Assembly: GCF_900116605.1 (NCBI RefSeq)
Contig: NZ_FPBC01000002.1
Span: 186,001 to 250,000 of the forward strand
Source: Pseudomonas marincola
Lineage (GTDB): Bacteria > Pseudomonadota > Gammaproteobacteria > Pseudomonadales > Pseudomonadaceae
Length of the DNA stretch: 64,000 nt
Direction: 5' to 3'
Below, one piece after another: positions 21,199 to 29,933 of the stretch; position 1 is the stretch's first letter, and each line of letters begins with the position of its first letter. Made by a program: the position numbers and the translations under genes. The notes below the pieces were generated by a model. The model saw only the letters and a list, made by a program, of their open reading frames with translations. It was not told the origin of the DNA and made no database searches.

Positions 21199-21609
21199 TT
21201 AAATTCCGTTGCAGCTACTCCACGCGTCAATTTCCTCAAAGCGGCCCGTAGCGCTGCGCTCACCGGTCGACTCCAGCTTCAAGAGGCCTTTGCCGTTGAG
21301 CATTGCTGTGGGGATGGCGATTATTCTGTAGCGGGTAGGCGATGAAGTGGTCAGCGCAAGGGTGAATTGCTTGCTGCCATCGGTCGGGCTTTGGGCGTAG
21401 CGGCCGAGGCTGGCATTTATATACGTGTTGTTTTGTGCCCGGTAGCGTTCCATCAGATTGGCGGCGCCGAGCATGGTTGCCTTGGCATTTTCGCAATGGC
21501 TGCGGCGGATGTAGCTGTTGTAACTGGGCAGGGCGATGGCTGCCAGAATGCCGATCACCACGACGGTGATCATCAACTCAATCAGGGTAAAGCCGGCTTG
21601 CTTGCGCAT
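21199..21609 (-). CDS. pilE: type IV minor pilin PilE, cluster B
   Basis: 136 residues from the ATG at 21609, which has AGAAGGA upstream; the longer reading frame back to 21672 runs through the intercistronic hairpin. Leader MRKQAG, then [22 protein letters not shown] with Glu5. The globular half (ENAKATMLGAANLMERYRAQNNTY) matches the PilE family. Two cysteines are present, one early in the headpiece and one near the end. It closes cluster B and is paralogous to the gene at 13163. Confidence 0.9.
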   Translation of the reverse strand: MRKQAGFTLIELMITVVVIGILAAIALPSYNSYIRRSHCENAKATMLGAANLMERYRAQNNTYINASLGRYAQSPTDGSKQFTLALTTSSPTRYRIIAIPTAMLNGKGLLKLESTGERSATGRFEEIDAWSSCNGI

Positions 21610-21631
21610 GAGATCCTTCTCTTGGCAGTTG

Positions 21632-21668
21632 CGCTTTCTGGCGACGCGCTGCGCGTCGCCAGAAAGCG
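21632..21668 (-). repeat. perfect 18-bp intercistronic hairpin, pilY1-B / pilE-B
   Basis: Arms 21632-21649 and 21651-21668 are exact reverse complements around a single base. The structure starts three bases after the pilY1-B stop codon and ends 22 bases before the pilE-B start. No U-run follows, so it looks like an mRNA processing or stability element, or a decayed palindrome, rather than a terminator. Confidence 0.75.
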
Positions 21669-21671
21669 TCA

Positions 21672-24600
21672 TTACAGTTGGGTGTTGTCCATCCAGTAGG
21701 TTTTGCCCAGCGGGATCATGTTGGCCTCAGTGGGCTCGACTGATGGATCGGGCAGCACCCAGCAGTTATCGCCGCTGCAAAACAGTTGCGGGTCGCCAGC
21801 AATGCCACTGCTGTTACTTTCGGTTGAGCGGTCAGCATGGCTGCCGGTTTCGCCTACACCGACCAGTGTCGGTGTGGCGTCGCGTAACCGCACCGAGTAA
21901 GCGCGATTCCTGCCGCTCGAAGGGCGGCAGCCATTCGGTGGCGTGGGCTCGTAGGTGTTGAAATTGACCGTACCACCCGCCGTCAGCGCTCTGGAAAGGA
22001 TCTTTTCGCCGGTGTTGCCCATGGCGATGAACCAGCCTCGATCCGGATCGCTAAATGCATCCAGCGCCGTGGCCTGCTCCTGAGCGCTGCCCTGCTGCAC
22101 CAGGTTTTGAGTCGCGTTATACAGTTTGCTTTCAGTCAGCACGCTTTGCGAGTCATCTGCAAAGACTGCGGAGGTTCGCAGTGAATAGAAACGGTCGCGA
22201 ATGGTTTTGTTCAACGGATGGCTGCGATAGCCGCTGCCAATGTTGATGCTGAGTGAACGCTGACCGTCCACATCCAGCACCGCAACATCTGGCGCGCTGA
22301 AGAACTTGCGTGCATGTTCGGCGGTGCTGGCATTGCCCAAGCTGGCGAGTACACCGCCATTGCTGCCAGCGGTCACAAGGTTGGCGGCGCTGTTGCCATT
22401 ATTGATGAAGAAACGCCAGACCTGGCCACCCGTATCGCCGACAAAGAACTGGTCGGCGAGTTTCTCGTCGTCACTGACCAATTCGCCGTTGGCCTCCTGA
22501 ATATCGATGACGCGGATGTTTGAAGGGATGCTGTACTGCATTTTGTCGAGTTTCAGGGTATGCCCTGAGCGGTTGCTGGCGGACCAAATCAGGCTGCCCG
22601 TTTTAGCATCGACGATGTAAATCGAGTTGCCCACGGTATCGGCGGTATAAACGCTGGTTGTGTAGTTGAGTTCATCCTGATTCTGGTCATAGCCCCCCGC
22701 AAAAATCAGCACATCACGAATCTCATCACCGACTTTGATCTTGGTTTTCTGGGGCACCGACCAGGTTTGTCCAAGTTGGCTGAAGCCGGGATACGAGTCG
22801 TTGATTTGCCAGAGAAGTTTAGGGCTGTTACGCCGGGTGATATCCAGTGCGTAGAGGTTGTTGCCGCCACGACGCTGGCTGGCGTAAGCGTATACAAACT
22901 CGCCTTTATTGAGCCCAGCGGAGCTGCCTGATGCAGGGTCGCCAAAAATCACCCCGTTATTGTTGAGGTCGTTGAACCAGATGGTTGCTGTGTTATCCAT
23001 TCCATAGAGGTGGGGCGTGTCATTGGTGGATTGCTGGTCGGCGCGCAGAAAGCGGATATTGGGCAGCAACTCTTTAGGCATAAAGCCAAATTGCTCGATG
23101 CCGGTGGCCGTATCAAAACCATGGATGAACCCTTCATTGGTGCCCAATATCGCAGTGATGTCAGGATCGCTGCAGCGGCCGTTGCTGTAGTTGCCTTTAC
23201 AGCCATAAGTGACCTGGCGAGGTGATGAGTGCAGGGAGTCACCGAGTGCAAAACGGATCGTGCGGTTGTCACGCTCATACCCGTTGATATATTTCACCAG
23301 GTTGTCACGTGCGCCCGCTTGAGTGGATTGAAGCCCGAACAGGGTAGGCGATATGTTGCCTGCATGTGCCGTTCGTAATGAGTGCAGTGTGTTGGCCTGG
23401 CCGTTAACCGGAGTGTTTTTGAAGGTGAAAATATTGCGATCGCCGGGTCTGGGCAGTTTGGCCGCCGCGCCGCCGAGTGTGACGTCTGAGCCATCCTGAA
23501 TGCTATTCCAGAAGCTACGTGCGCTGTCATAGAAAAAACCGGTGTTCAAGTCGACTGCCGGTGCATCATCCGCATCGACGATAATCGCTTCAGTGCCCTC
23601 GGTCTTGAGGCGATAGCGCTTGAGATTGCCGGCCCATCGATTGGTGTTGCCGGGGCGGAACATCGAGAAGTACAGCTGATCGAGATTATCTGAGCGGTTA
23701 AGGCTATTGATCGGCGCACTGGCATTTACAAAAGTGGTATCAGCCGACATTGCGGTGCTCAAAATGTTATTGAATACATCCGACAAACTGCTCGCGTTAT
23801 TCGCGCTATAAGCGGTGCCGCCGCCCAAGCTCGCCAGCTGGCTGAGAAACCGGGTGGGGCCGGTATTGACCCCAGTGGAAAAGCCGATGGTGTGAGTGAT
23901 TATGTTGTTAAGACCTTCGAGCGGTGATTGGTCCTGCTCATGCATCCAGCGGGCGAGGGTACGTCCGCACTTTTCAGATATTTTATTGCTGTCGCCCCGA
24001 CACGCTCCCGCAAGCCTTTGGATGCTGGCGCGTGCAGCTTCACCAATGGTGTTCTCGGCAGGGCCGTTGAAGGCCGCACCGTCAGTGAGCAGGACCACAT
24101 AATTGGGCTGACACGAGCTTTCAATCGGGCTTGGATTCTTGCCAAGGTGCTTACCCGGTATCTGTGTGTAATACCGCGCGGCTTCGTTAAGCGCGGGCAC
24201 AATTTGAGTGCCCAGGTGCAAAGTCAGGGCATTCACATGACCACGCATGAAGTCACGCGAGGTGTATTTGTTTTCCCCCAGCCCGCCGTGACGCAACTTG
24301 ATGCGTAATTGCACGGCAGACTCGGCGCCATGTTCGCGGCTCTTCAGTTGCGCTGAGCCGCTCACCGGTCTGAGCAGAAGAGCAAGGGCGTTATCGTCGC
24401 TCCACCTCGAATGATTGAAAACTGCCTGTAGCCGGTCTTTAAGCTCTGTAGTCGTGCAACGCTGTTGCACGCCGCTCGTGCCCACACCGCCAAACTCACA
24501 AGCGCCTGCTAGCTGGCCATACGTGCGTCTGCTTAAATTATTGGTGTTCAGAGCAAGGGCCGCAGAGTTGCCAGTGTTCTCGAAGAAGACTTGAGTCCTG

Positions 24601-26345
24601 CCCGGAGCGTCAGTATTGGGCGTCGCCAGAATTTCGGCACTCATCACCTGGGCGTTTTTCTTCACCGGGACATGTTGAAAGCGGCTGAGGAGAAACCTAT
24701 GCGCAAACGGCAAGTGATTGCTGGTGATGCTGACCTGCCCACCGCTGCAGTTATTTGCATTGACGCAGGAACGCGGTCTGTTCTGCGAGCCGTCGTCTTT
24801 CTTGTTGAGCACCGAGATATTGATGATCGGGTTCAAACAACCCTCATCGCCGTCGGAGAACGCCAGTCTCAGCACGGGCTTGAGGTCTTCACCGTGATCA
24901 AAACTGTAAGCCGTGCGGCTGCCTTCCCCGGCAGTTGGAGACAGGAAGAATGCCAGTGAGTTGTTGCCACACCAACCAGGCCTGTCGACGATGCCTTGAA
25001 CCAGTTCGGTGACATCGGGGCCTTCAATGTAATTGTTTTCTGCGCTTGTTCGCCACGCATCGGGCGTCCAGTTGATCGACTTGGTTTTACTCCTGTTCAT
25101 GAAGTTCTCCGTGCTGCCAAACACCTCAGTATCAGTGCCGTTCTGCGCAGCGATGGCGAAGGTAACCGGACGATCATCTGAGCTTGCGGGCACAAAGTCG
25201 ATTCGTGCCGAGGTGAGGCGGGCGCCTTGTGGGATCGCCACATCCTCGAACCGCAGCCCTGTCGCTCGGTTGCTGTCTTCATTGCCTGACCAGCTGATTT
25301 CCAGGCGAGGGGAGTCGGCTGCACCGTCACCAATGTGCCAGGGATAACTTGCAGGCGTAGCCCCCCGCACACGCAAAGCGACATCGCCAATAGGATTGAG
25401 TGCAGGCGCTAGTTGCTGAAGCTTTTGTAATTGGCGGGTGAGGTCGAATGTAATCGTGTCGTGGTTGCGAGACGGGATTTGGCTGAGATGCAGATCGGTG
25501 TTGCTAAAGTTGCGGCGACTTAGAGGGTTGCCCGCATTAATGGCGCTGGCCGTCTTGCTGTTTTCAAGCTTGATATTGAACCGGCTGGGGGATTGGGTTG
25601 AGGTGCCTTTGAGGATCAACTTGGCTGACTTGATCGTCACACCTTGTGGAATGTTGAGGTTGCGAAACAATAGCAAGCCATCGTTGCCGGACGCACCGTT
25701 GCTACTTTCAAGCTGGGTTTTAACGCCGCCCGGACACTCAGTGCTGGTGGCGTCCAGTTTGGCTGAGCAAGCAACTGAGTCGCCATTCTGATTGAGCACA
25801 AAGTACGACGAGAAATCGCTGTTGTAACCTGCGGATGCACCCAATGAGCGGCTGATACTGGATGGATTCAACTGTTGGCCAGTGGGCGCTTTAATGAAGC
25901 CCATAACCAATGTTTTATCACTGGCGCGGGTGGTTCCGTTGCTCAAGTAGCTTGAGTCGTCTCCACTTTGGCGCAAAGCCGGCGTGGCCAGTTTGTTGTT
26001 CATGGGTTGGTCGATATGCTGGACTTTCATCAGCATGCGCGACTTGGTTTTCGGGTTCGGCTGAATGGTCATCAGACCGATATTGATGTCTTCAGCCGTA
26101 TTGAGAAGGCCGCGGAACGCTTGCTTCATCTGCACCAGTCGCGAGCTGTTTTGGCCTCTGTCAACTGCGCTCATAGAGTCTGAGTTATCCAGAATAAACA
26201 TCACGTTTGGGCGCGCTGTTGATTCAGGTGGCGGCTCGCCAAAGAAAATTTCAGTATCGTCGCCAGCGCTCAGTGGAATTTGCAGCGCCAATAAAAATGC
26301 AGCGGTGGTAGTGAGTGCGCGCGGGCGATTATTCGAGCAATTCAT
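21672..26345 (-). CDS. pilY1: PilY1-type pilus tip protein with MIDAS motif, cluster B
   Basis: 1,557 residues. The signal peptide runs to about residue 28. A VWA domain begins at about 46 with the MIDAS motif DNSDS (53-57) and continues with INIGLMTI. It then seems to be interrupted by three beta-sandwich modules at about 205-355, 360-500 and 530-690, the first two sharing an IPQG..(I/L)TSA-type strand pair. VWA elements resume with YVVLLTDGAAF (about 749-759) and THTIGFSTG. The PilC-type propeller follows from about 1040. It is almost unrelated in its inserted part to the cluster A PilY1. Expected at the pilus tip and cell surface. Confidence 0.9.
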   Translation of the reverse strand: MNCSNNRPRALTTTAAFLLALQIPLSAGDDTEIFFGEPPPESTARPNVMFILDNSDSMSAVDRGQNSSRLVQMKQAFRGLLNTAEDINIGLMTIQPNPKTKSRMLMKVQHIDQPMNNKLATPALRQSGDDSSYLSNGTTRASDKTLVMGFIKAPTGQQLNPSSISRSLGASAGYNSDFSSYFVLNQNGDSVACSAKLDATSTECPGGVKTQLESSNGASGNDGLLLFRNLNIPQGVTIKSAKLILKGTSTQSPSRFNIKLENSKTASAINAGNPLSRRNFSNTDLHLSQIPSRNHDTITFDLTRQLQKLQQLAPALNPIGDVALRVRGATPASYPWHIGDGAADSPRLEISWSGNEDSNRATGLRFEDVAIPQGARLTSARIDFVPASSDDRPVTFAIAAQNGTDTEVFGSTENFMNRSKTKSINWTPDAWRTSAENNYIEGPDVTELVQGIVDRPGWCGNNSLAFFLSPTAGEGSRTAYSFDHGEDLKPVLRLAFSDGDEGCLNPIINISVLNKKDDGSQNRPRSCVNANNCSGGQVSITSNHLPFAHRFLLSRFQHVPVKKNAQVMSAEILATPNTDAPGRTQVFFENTGNSAALALNTNNLSRRTYGQLAGACEFGGVGTSGVQQRCTTTELKDRLQAVFNHSRWSDDNALALLLRPVSGSAQLKSREHGAESAVQLRIKLRHGGLGENKYTSRDFMRGHVNALTLHLGTQIVPALNEAARYYTQIPGKHLGKNPSPIESSCQPNYVVLLTDGAAFNGPAENTIGEAARASIQRLAGACRGDSNKISEKCGRTLARWMHEQDQSPLEGLNNIITHTIGFSTGVNTGPTRFLSQLASLGGGTAYSANNASSLSDVFNNILSTAMSADTTFVNASAPINSLNRSDNLDQLYFSMFRPGNTNRWAGNLKRYRLKTEGTEAIIVDADDAPAVDLNTGFFYDSARSFWNSIQDGSDVTLGGAAAKLPRPGDRNIFTFKNTPVNGQANTLHSLRTAHAGNISPTLFGLQSTQAGARDNLVKYINGYERDNRTIRFALGDSLHSSPRQVTYGCKGNYSNGRCSDPDITAILGTNEGFIHGFDTATGIEQFGFMPKELLPNIRFLRADQQSTNDTPHLYGMDNTATIWFNDLNNNGVIFGDPASGSSAGLNKGEFVYAYASQRRGGNNLYALDITRRNSPKLLWQINDSYPGFSQLGQTWSVPQKTKIKVGDEIRDVLIFAGGYDQNQDELNYTTSVYTADTVGNSIYIVDAKTGSLIWSASNRSGHTLKLDKMQYSIPSNIRVIDIQEANGELVSDDEKLADQFFVGDTGGQVWRFFINNGNSAANLVTAGSNGGVLASLGNASTAEHARKFFSAPDVAVLDVDGQRSLSINIGSGYRSHPLNKTIRDRFYSLRTSAVFADDSQSVLTESKLYNATQNLVQQGSAQEQATALDAFSDPDRGWFIAMGNTGEKILSRALTAGGTVNFNTYEPTPPNGCRPSSGRNRAYSVRLRDATPTLVGVGETGSHADRSTESNSSGIAGDPQLFCSGDNCWVLPDPSVEPTEANMIPLGKTYWMDNTQL

Positions 26346-26359
26346 GCTGCTCTCCTTGA

Positions 26360-26857
26360 TTAGTAGCGGACCAGATGACCTTGACGGTGCTCGGCTCGTG
26401 CGGGGTGCTCAGCGGGTGAGCAGCTGATATCCGTATCAACGCAGGTATTGCTGCGACTGACGATGTTGAAACAGGCGAATTGAAAGGTGCTCGAATCTTC
26501 GGCTGCGTCCAGCGAATAGGCGGGCACTACTTTTTCGCAGGTTCCGGGGCTGGCGGCCTTGGCAATGAATTGCGCCACCTGGGTTTCATTGCTGCCATCG
26601 CTGCTGCGTATAAAGCTGACGGTGCCCAGAACATCGGGCGAGGCGGCTATCGTCAGGGATTTCTTGAAGTTTTCGATCCACGCCTGAATGCCATTTTCTG
26701 CAGCTTGAAAGGCAGTGTTTTGTTCCTGGCTGTTGGTGGCCATGCGTACCTGTAGCGACGACTGGTACGCGGCTGCAATGGCGATAATGGTGAGCAGCAG
26801 CAACAGCGACAGGCTGATCAGCAAGGCCGCTCCGGTTTGTTCATGGCGAGCATTCAT
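26360..26857 (-). CDS. pilX: type IV minor pilin PilX, cluster B
   Basis: 165 residues. Leader NARHEQTG, then AALLISLSLLLLLTIIAIAAAYQ without Glu5, typical for PilX/GspK-like tip pilins. The NTAFQAAENGIQAWIE segment after the helix is the PilX family signature. It overlaps the pilW-B stop codon by one base and precedes pilY1-B by 14 bases. Four cysteines lie in the second half, so disulfides are possible. Confidence 0.88.
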   Translation of the reverse strand: MNARHEQTGAALLISLSLLLLLTIIAIAAAYQSSLQVRMATNSQEQNTAFQAAENGIQAWIENFKKSLTIAASPDVLGTVSFIRSSDGSNETQVAQFIAKAASPGTCEKVVPAYSLDAAEDSSTFQFACFNIVSRSNTCVDTDISCSPAEHPARAEHRQGHLVRY

Positions 26858-27480
26858 CAGAGTCGATTCCTCAACTGATAGGTGTTGCTGTAGGTGCGGA
26901 CGACCTCGTCACGTGCATCGTTAATTTCCAGGCTCACGCGTATGGCGCGAGTGTCGGCAAGCTGTTCGGGCGTCACTTCGCTGCTTTCAACCCACAAGGT
27001 TTGGCTGTCTGCCACAACTGCGAACTCAATGGCGTTGATGTGTGCGTGATCGAGCACGGGTTCGTCGTCCATGCACAGGCGGTTGGTTTCGCATTGGCTG
27101 TAGGTCACGCGCTTGAGAAACAGCGCTTCGCCTTGGCAGGTTTTGTAGTACGAGAACGGCACACCGGTGTCTTGCGTGGTGGCGTAGTTGAACGTAATGC
27201 TGCGTTCGCCCGCTTCAATGGCATCGTTGGGCAGGGTCAGGCCCTTGATTTTCAGTGTGCTTCTAGCCGAGCGGCACCCTTGATACCCGGCTCTGCGGGC
27301 ATCGCTGCCGATAATCTCCAACGCGATCCGACCGCTTTCCTGTACGCGTGCCACCGCAACATTTGTGCGGTTGGAGGCCGATGTGCTGGCGAATAATTCG
27401 ATTGCCCCGAGAATCAGCAATGAGCTGATCAAAATGGACACCATCAGCTCTATCAGGGACATGCCCGTTTGCTTGCTCAT
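26857..27480 (-). CDS. pilW: type IV minor pilin PilW, cluster B
   Basis: 207 residues. The very short leader MSKQTG precedes MSLIELMVSILISSLLILGAIELF with Glu5. The block RVQESGRIALEIIGSDARRAGYQGCRS matches PilW. It is shorter than cluster A PilW, lacking part of the C-terminal region. Its start overlaps the end of pilV-B by four bases, so the genes are tightly coupled. Confidence 0.89.
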   Translation of the reverse strand: MSKQTGMSLIELMVSILISSLLILGAIELFASTSASNRTNVAVARVQESGRIALEIIGSDARRAGYQGCRSARSTLKIKGLTLPNDAIEAGERSITFNYATTQDTGVPFSYYKTCQGEALFLKRVTYSQCETNRLCMDDEPVLDHAHINAIEFAVVADSQTLWVESSEVTPEQLADTRAIRVSLEINDARDEVVRTYSNTYQLRNRL

Positions 27481-27959
27481 AAGTCAAAACTCACGGCAAA
27501 GCTGGAGTCACCTGTTACGCCCTCAAGCGCGGAGGATTCCACCCAGATAATTTCGATGCTGTACTGGTTGTCGGTGCGGGTAATGTTGGCCCGAGCCCCG
27601 GGAATACTTGAGGCCAGCATGGTTTGCCATTGGTGCAGATCAAGCTGCGCCTGCTCAGTGTCCGTACAACCGTCGTCGCCACACTCGGGGCGCTCGCCCA
27701 GGCTGTAGTCGACCTCGAGTTGAGCGTCAGCGTCGAGCAGGTAGTCATCGGCGCTGCTGGCTAACGCATGATTGAGGCGGGTGCGTTCCGAGAAGTCATA
27801 CGCCAGCAAGCTGGCCTGGCCGCGTAAGTAAGCGCCTTGGCTGGCCTGAACGCTAGTCATCATCAGCGTTGCCATGCCCAGTAAACCGATGGATAAAATC
27901 ACCACGGCGATCAGCACTTCAAGCAGGGTGAAACCGCGTTGCCCAGTGAGTGTTTTCAT
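27477..27959 (-). CDS. pilV: type IV minor pilin PilV, cluster B
   Basis: 160 residues from the ATG at 27959, which overlaps the fimT-B stop codon in an ATGA. Leader ending GQRG, then FTLLEVLIAVVILSIGLLGMATLMM with Glu5 and a QGAYLRGQASLLAYDFSERTR segment typical of PilV. Only one cysteine pair (around DDGC and nearby PEC) is visible. It sits between fimT and pilW, the same order as in cluster A. Confidence 0.89.
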   Translation of the reverse strand: MKTLTGQRGFTLLEVLIAVVILSIGLLGMATLMMTSVQASQGAYLRGQASLLAYDFSERTRLNHALASSADDYLLDADAQLEVDYSLGERPECGDDGCTDTEQAQLDLHQWQTMLASSIPGARANITRTDNQYSIEIIWVESSALEGVTGDSSFAVSFDL

Positions 27960-28426
27960 GAGCAAGACGCACCGCTGCAGGCCTGGCCGATGGCATTAAC
28001 CTGGATCTTTCGCGCGAAGGCATCGCCGCGTGAGTCGTTGAGCGTGAAAGAGGCCGCAGTGGTTTTACCGTCACCGCGATAGTCGATGCGCGGCCGTGTA
28101 CTGGTGATGGTTACACCGGCGCTGCTCAACGGCACCACGCGCAGAATGTCGTTGCCCTGCGTGATTAGAATACCGGCGCTCCAGTTCGCATCATCTACGC
28201 AGGCGCTTTGATCACGGCTGGCAGCGCATACCGTAATGGTGCTGCGCAGCATGGCCGCTTCACTGCGGGCCATTTGCATCACACCGAGCAGGCTATTGGC
28301 GGTGCTGCTCAGGCGGTTATCGAGTATCAGCGAGCGAAAGCTGGGAACGCCGATAGTAGCCAGAATCCCTATGATGGCTACCACCATCAGTAACTCGGCC
28401 AGGGTGAAGCCTTTTTGAGTGCGCAT
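27956..28426 (-). CDS. fimT: GspH/FimT-family minor pilin, first gene of cluster B
   Basis: 156 residues from the ATG at 28426, which has GAGGAG upstream. Leader MRTQKG, then [20 protein letters not shown] with Glu5, then SSTANSLLGVMQMARSEAAMLRSTITVC, a hallmark of GspH/FimT pilins. It opens cluster B, next to the thiO intergenic region, the location of fimT in P. aeruginosa. I use fimT for this copy and fimU for cluster A on position only; the two could be swapped. Confidence 0.82.
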   Translation of the reverse strand: MRTQKGFTLAELLMVVAIIGILATIGVPSFRSLILDNRLSSTANSLLGVMQMARSEAAMLRSTITVCAASRDQSACVDDANWSAGILITQGNDILRVVPLSSAGVTITSTRPRIDYRGDGKTTAASFTLNDSRGDAFARKIQVNAIGQACSGASCS

Positions 28427-28758
28427 TGGGTCTCCTCGGTTCCATCCGATAGCGCTAACCATGTCCATTAATTGCGCCACCCAATTCAACAGGTACGAGC
28501 GCAACGGTTAGCCAACGACGCCATTCAGCCGGATTTGGCCTGCGTGAGTGCGGTGAGGGTTCTCAATCCGGGGCGGCGAAAGGTCGGGAATTACTACAGG
28601 AAATTGCGTCAGGAGGATTTGCGCGACGCAGGTCGCAAATCTGCTTTGCGGCACCACCGTGATGATTGCGGTTTTGTTGCTGCCCCTCGCGGCGCTGACG
28701 GGCATAATTGGCCAATGTCGCAGCACATTTGTTCATACACAGCAACAAGAGAGGGTGC
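28427..28758. other. intergenic region between fimT-B and thiO
   Basis: 332 bases without a credible gene. It must hold the divergent promoters of cluster B (minus) and thiO (plus). A CATAAT hexamer at 28703-28708 could be the thiO -10 element, without a convincing -35. An imperfect hairpin (GATTTG 28616-28621 with CAAATC 28636-28641 plus an inner CGAC/GTCG) has no U-run. Confidence 0.4.
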
Positions 28759-29859
28759 ATGTCAGGGGTTGATGCAGTCGTAATTGGTGGTGGTGTAATC
28801 GGTTTGCTGACCACCCTCGGGTTGGCGCAGGCTGGCCAGAAGGTGTTGTTGCTGGAGCGCCAGCAACAGGTGGGAAGTGAGGCGTCGTGGGCCGGTGGCG
28901 GTATTGTCTCGCCGTTGTATCCGTGGCGTTATGCACCGGCTGTGTCGGCATTGGCGCACTGGTCACAAGATTTCTATCCCAAGCTTGCCGAGCAATTACT
29001 GGCGGCTACCGGAATCGACCCTGAAGTTCATGTGACCGGGCTGCACTGGCTGGATCTCGACGACGAGGCAGACGCGCTGAGTTGGGCGCAGCGCAATCAG
29101 CGGCCCTTGTCTGCAGAAGATATCGACTCGGTGTATCGCGCTGTCCCGCCGCTTGGGCCTGGCTATCAACGCTCTCTGCACATGCCCGGAGTGGCCAATG
29201 TGCGTAACCCACGGCTGATTAAATCGTTGCGCGCCGCCTTGCAGGGATTGGGCAATGTACAGCTGCGCGAAGCCGCTGAAGTGACCGGCTTTGTCCGTGA
29301 TGGCGAGCGGGTGGTTGGCGTTAAAACCGCCGCAGGCGAGTGGCTGGCAGAGCGGGTGATTGTGGCGGCAGGTGCCTGGAGCGGCGATTTATTACGCAGC
29401 CTGAACATCGAGTTGCCGGTAGTGCCGGTCAAAGGCCAGATGATTTTGTTCAAGTGCGCCGATGACTTTCTGCCGAGCATGATATTGGCCAAAGGCCGTT
29501 ATGCCATTCCGCGCCGCGACGGGCACATTCTGGTCGGCAGCACCCTTGAGCACGAAGGTTATGACAAGACGCCAACCGAGACTGCGCTCGCGAGCCTGCA
29601 TGCCTCGGCGATAGAGTTGCTGCCCGCATTGGCGGATGCCGAAGTGGTCGGGCATTGGGCCGGTTTACGTCCAGGCTCGCCGGACGGTGTGCCGTTTATC
29701 GGGCCTGTTTCCGCGCATCCGGGCTTGTGGCTGAACTGCGGCCATTACCGCAACGGGCTGGTGCTGGCGCCAGCGTCATGCCAGTTGCTGGCCGATTTGC
29801 TGCTGGGACGCGCGCCGATCATCGCCCCCGATCCTTACGCCCCGGACAACCGTCTGTAA
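28759..29859 (+). CDS. thiO: glycine oxidase / D-amino-acid oxidase family flavoprotein
   Basis: 366 residues from the ATG at 28759 (GAGAGGG upstream). The FAD-binding Rossmann motif VVIGGGVIGLLTTLGL sits at the N-terminus with a following LLLER. The DAO-fold C-terminus contains WAGLRPGSPDGVPFIGP and NCGHYRNGLVLAP, typical of ThiO, which oxidises glycine to the imine used for the thiamin thiazole ring. The same gene lies between fimT and pilR in P. aeruginosa. Substrate preference (glycine versus other amines) is not provable here. Confidence 0.85.
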   Translation: MSGVDAVVIGGGVIGLLTTLGLAQAGQKVLLLERQQQVGSEASWAGGGIVSPLYPWRYAPAVSALAHWSQDFYPKLAEQLLAATGIDPEVHVTGLHWLDLDDEADALSWAQRNQRPLSAEDIDSVYRAVPPLGPGYQRSLHMPGVANVRNPRLIKSLRAALQGLGNVQLREAAEVTGFVRDGERVVGVKTAAGEWLAERVIVAAGAWSGDLLRSLNIELPVVPVKGQMILFKCADDFLPSMILAKGRYAIPRRDGHILVGSTLEHEGYDKTPTETALASLHASAIELLPALADAEVVGHWAGLRPGSPDGVPFIGPVSAHPGLWLNCGHYRNGLVLAPASCQLLADLLLGRAPIIAPDPYAPDNRL

Positions 29860-29868
29860 ACGTGGCGA

Positions 29869-29900
29869 GGCGACAGTCAACCTATGCAGTTGCTGTCGCC
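29869..29900. repeat. hairpin between convergent thiO and pilR
   Basis: GGCGACAG plus CAAC (one bulged T) pairs with GTTG plus CTGTCGCC around a 7-base loop. It sits between the two 3' ends and lacks a U-run on either side, so termination is possible but not shown. Confidence 0.5.
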
Positions 29901-29933
29901 GTGATTATCGCTTTCGGGCTTTGGCGTTTGGGT

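Noticed and set aside
29869..29900. Calling the thiO-pilR hairpin a proven terminator
   Set aside because: There is no U-run on either strand, so it is listed only as a repeat.
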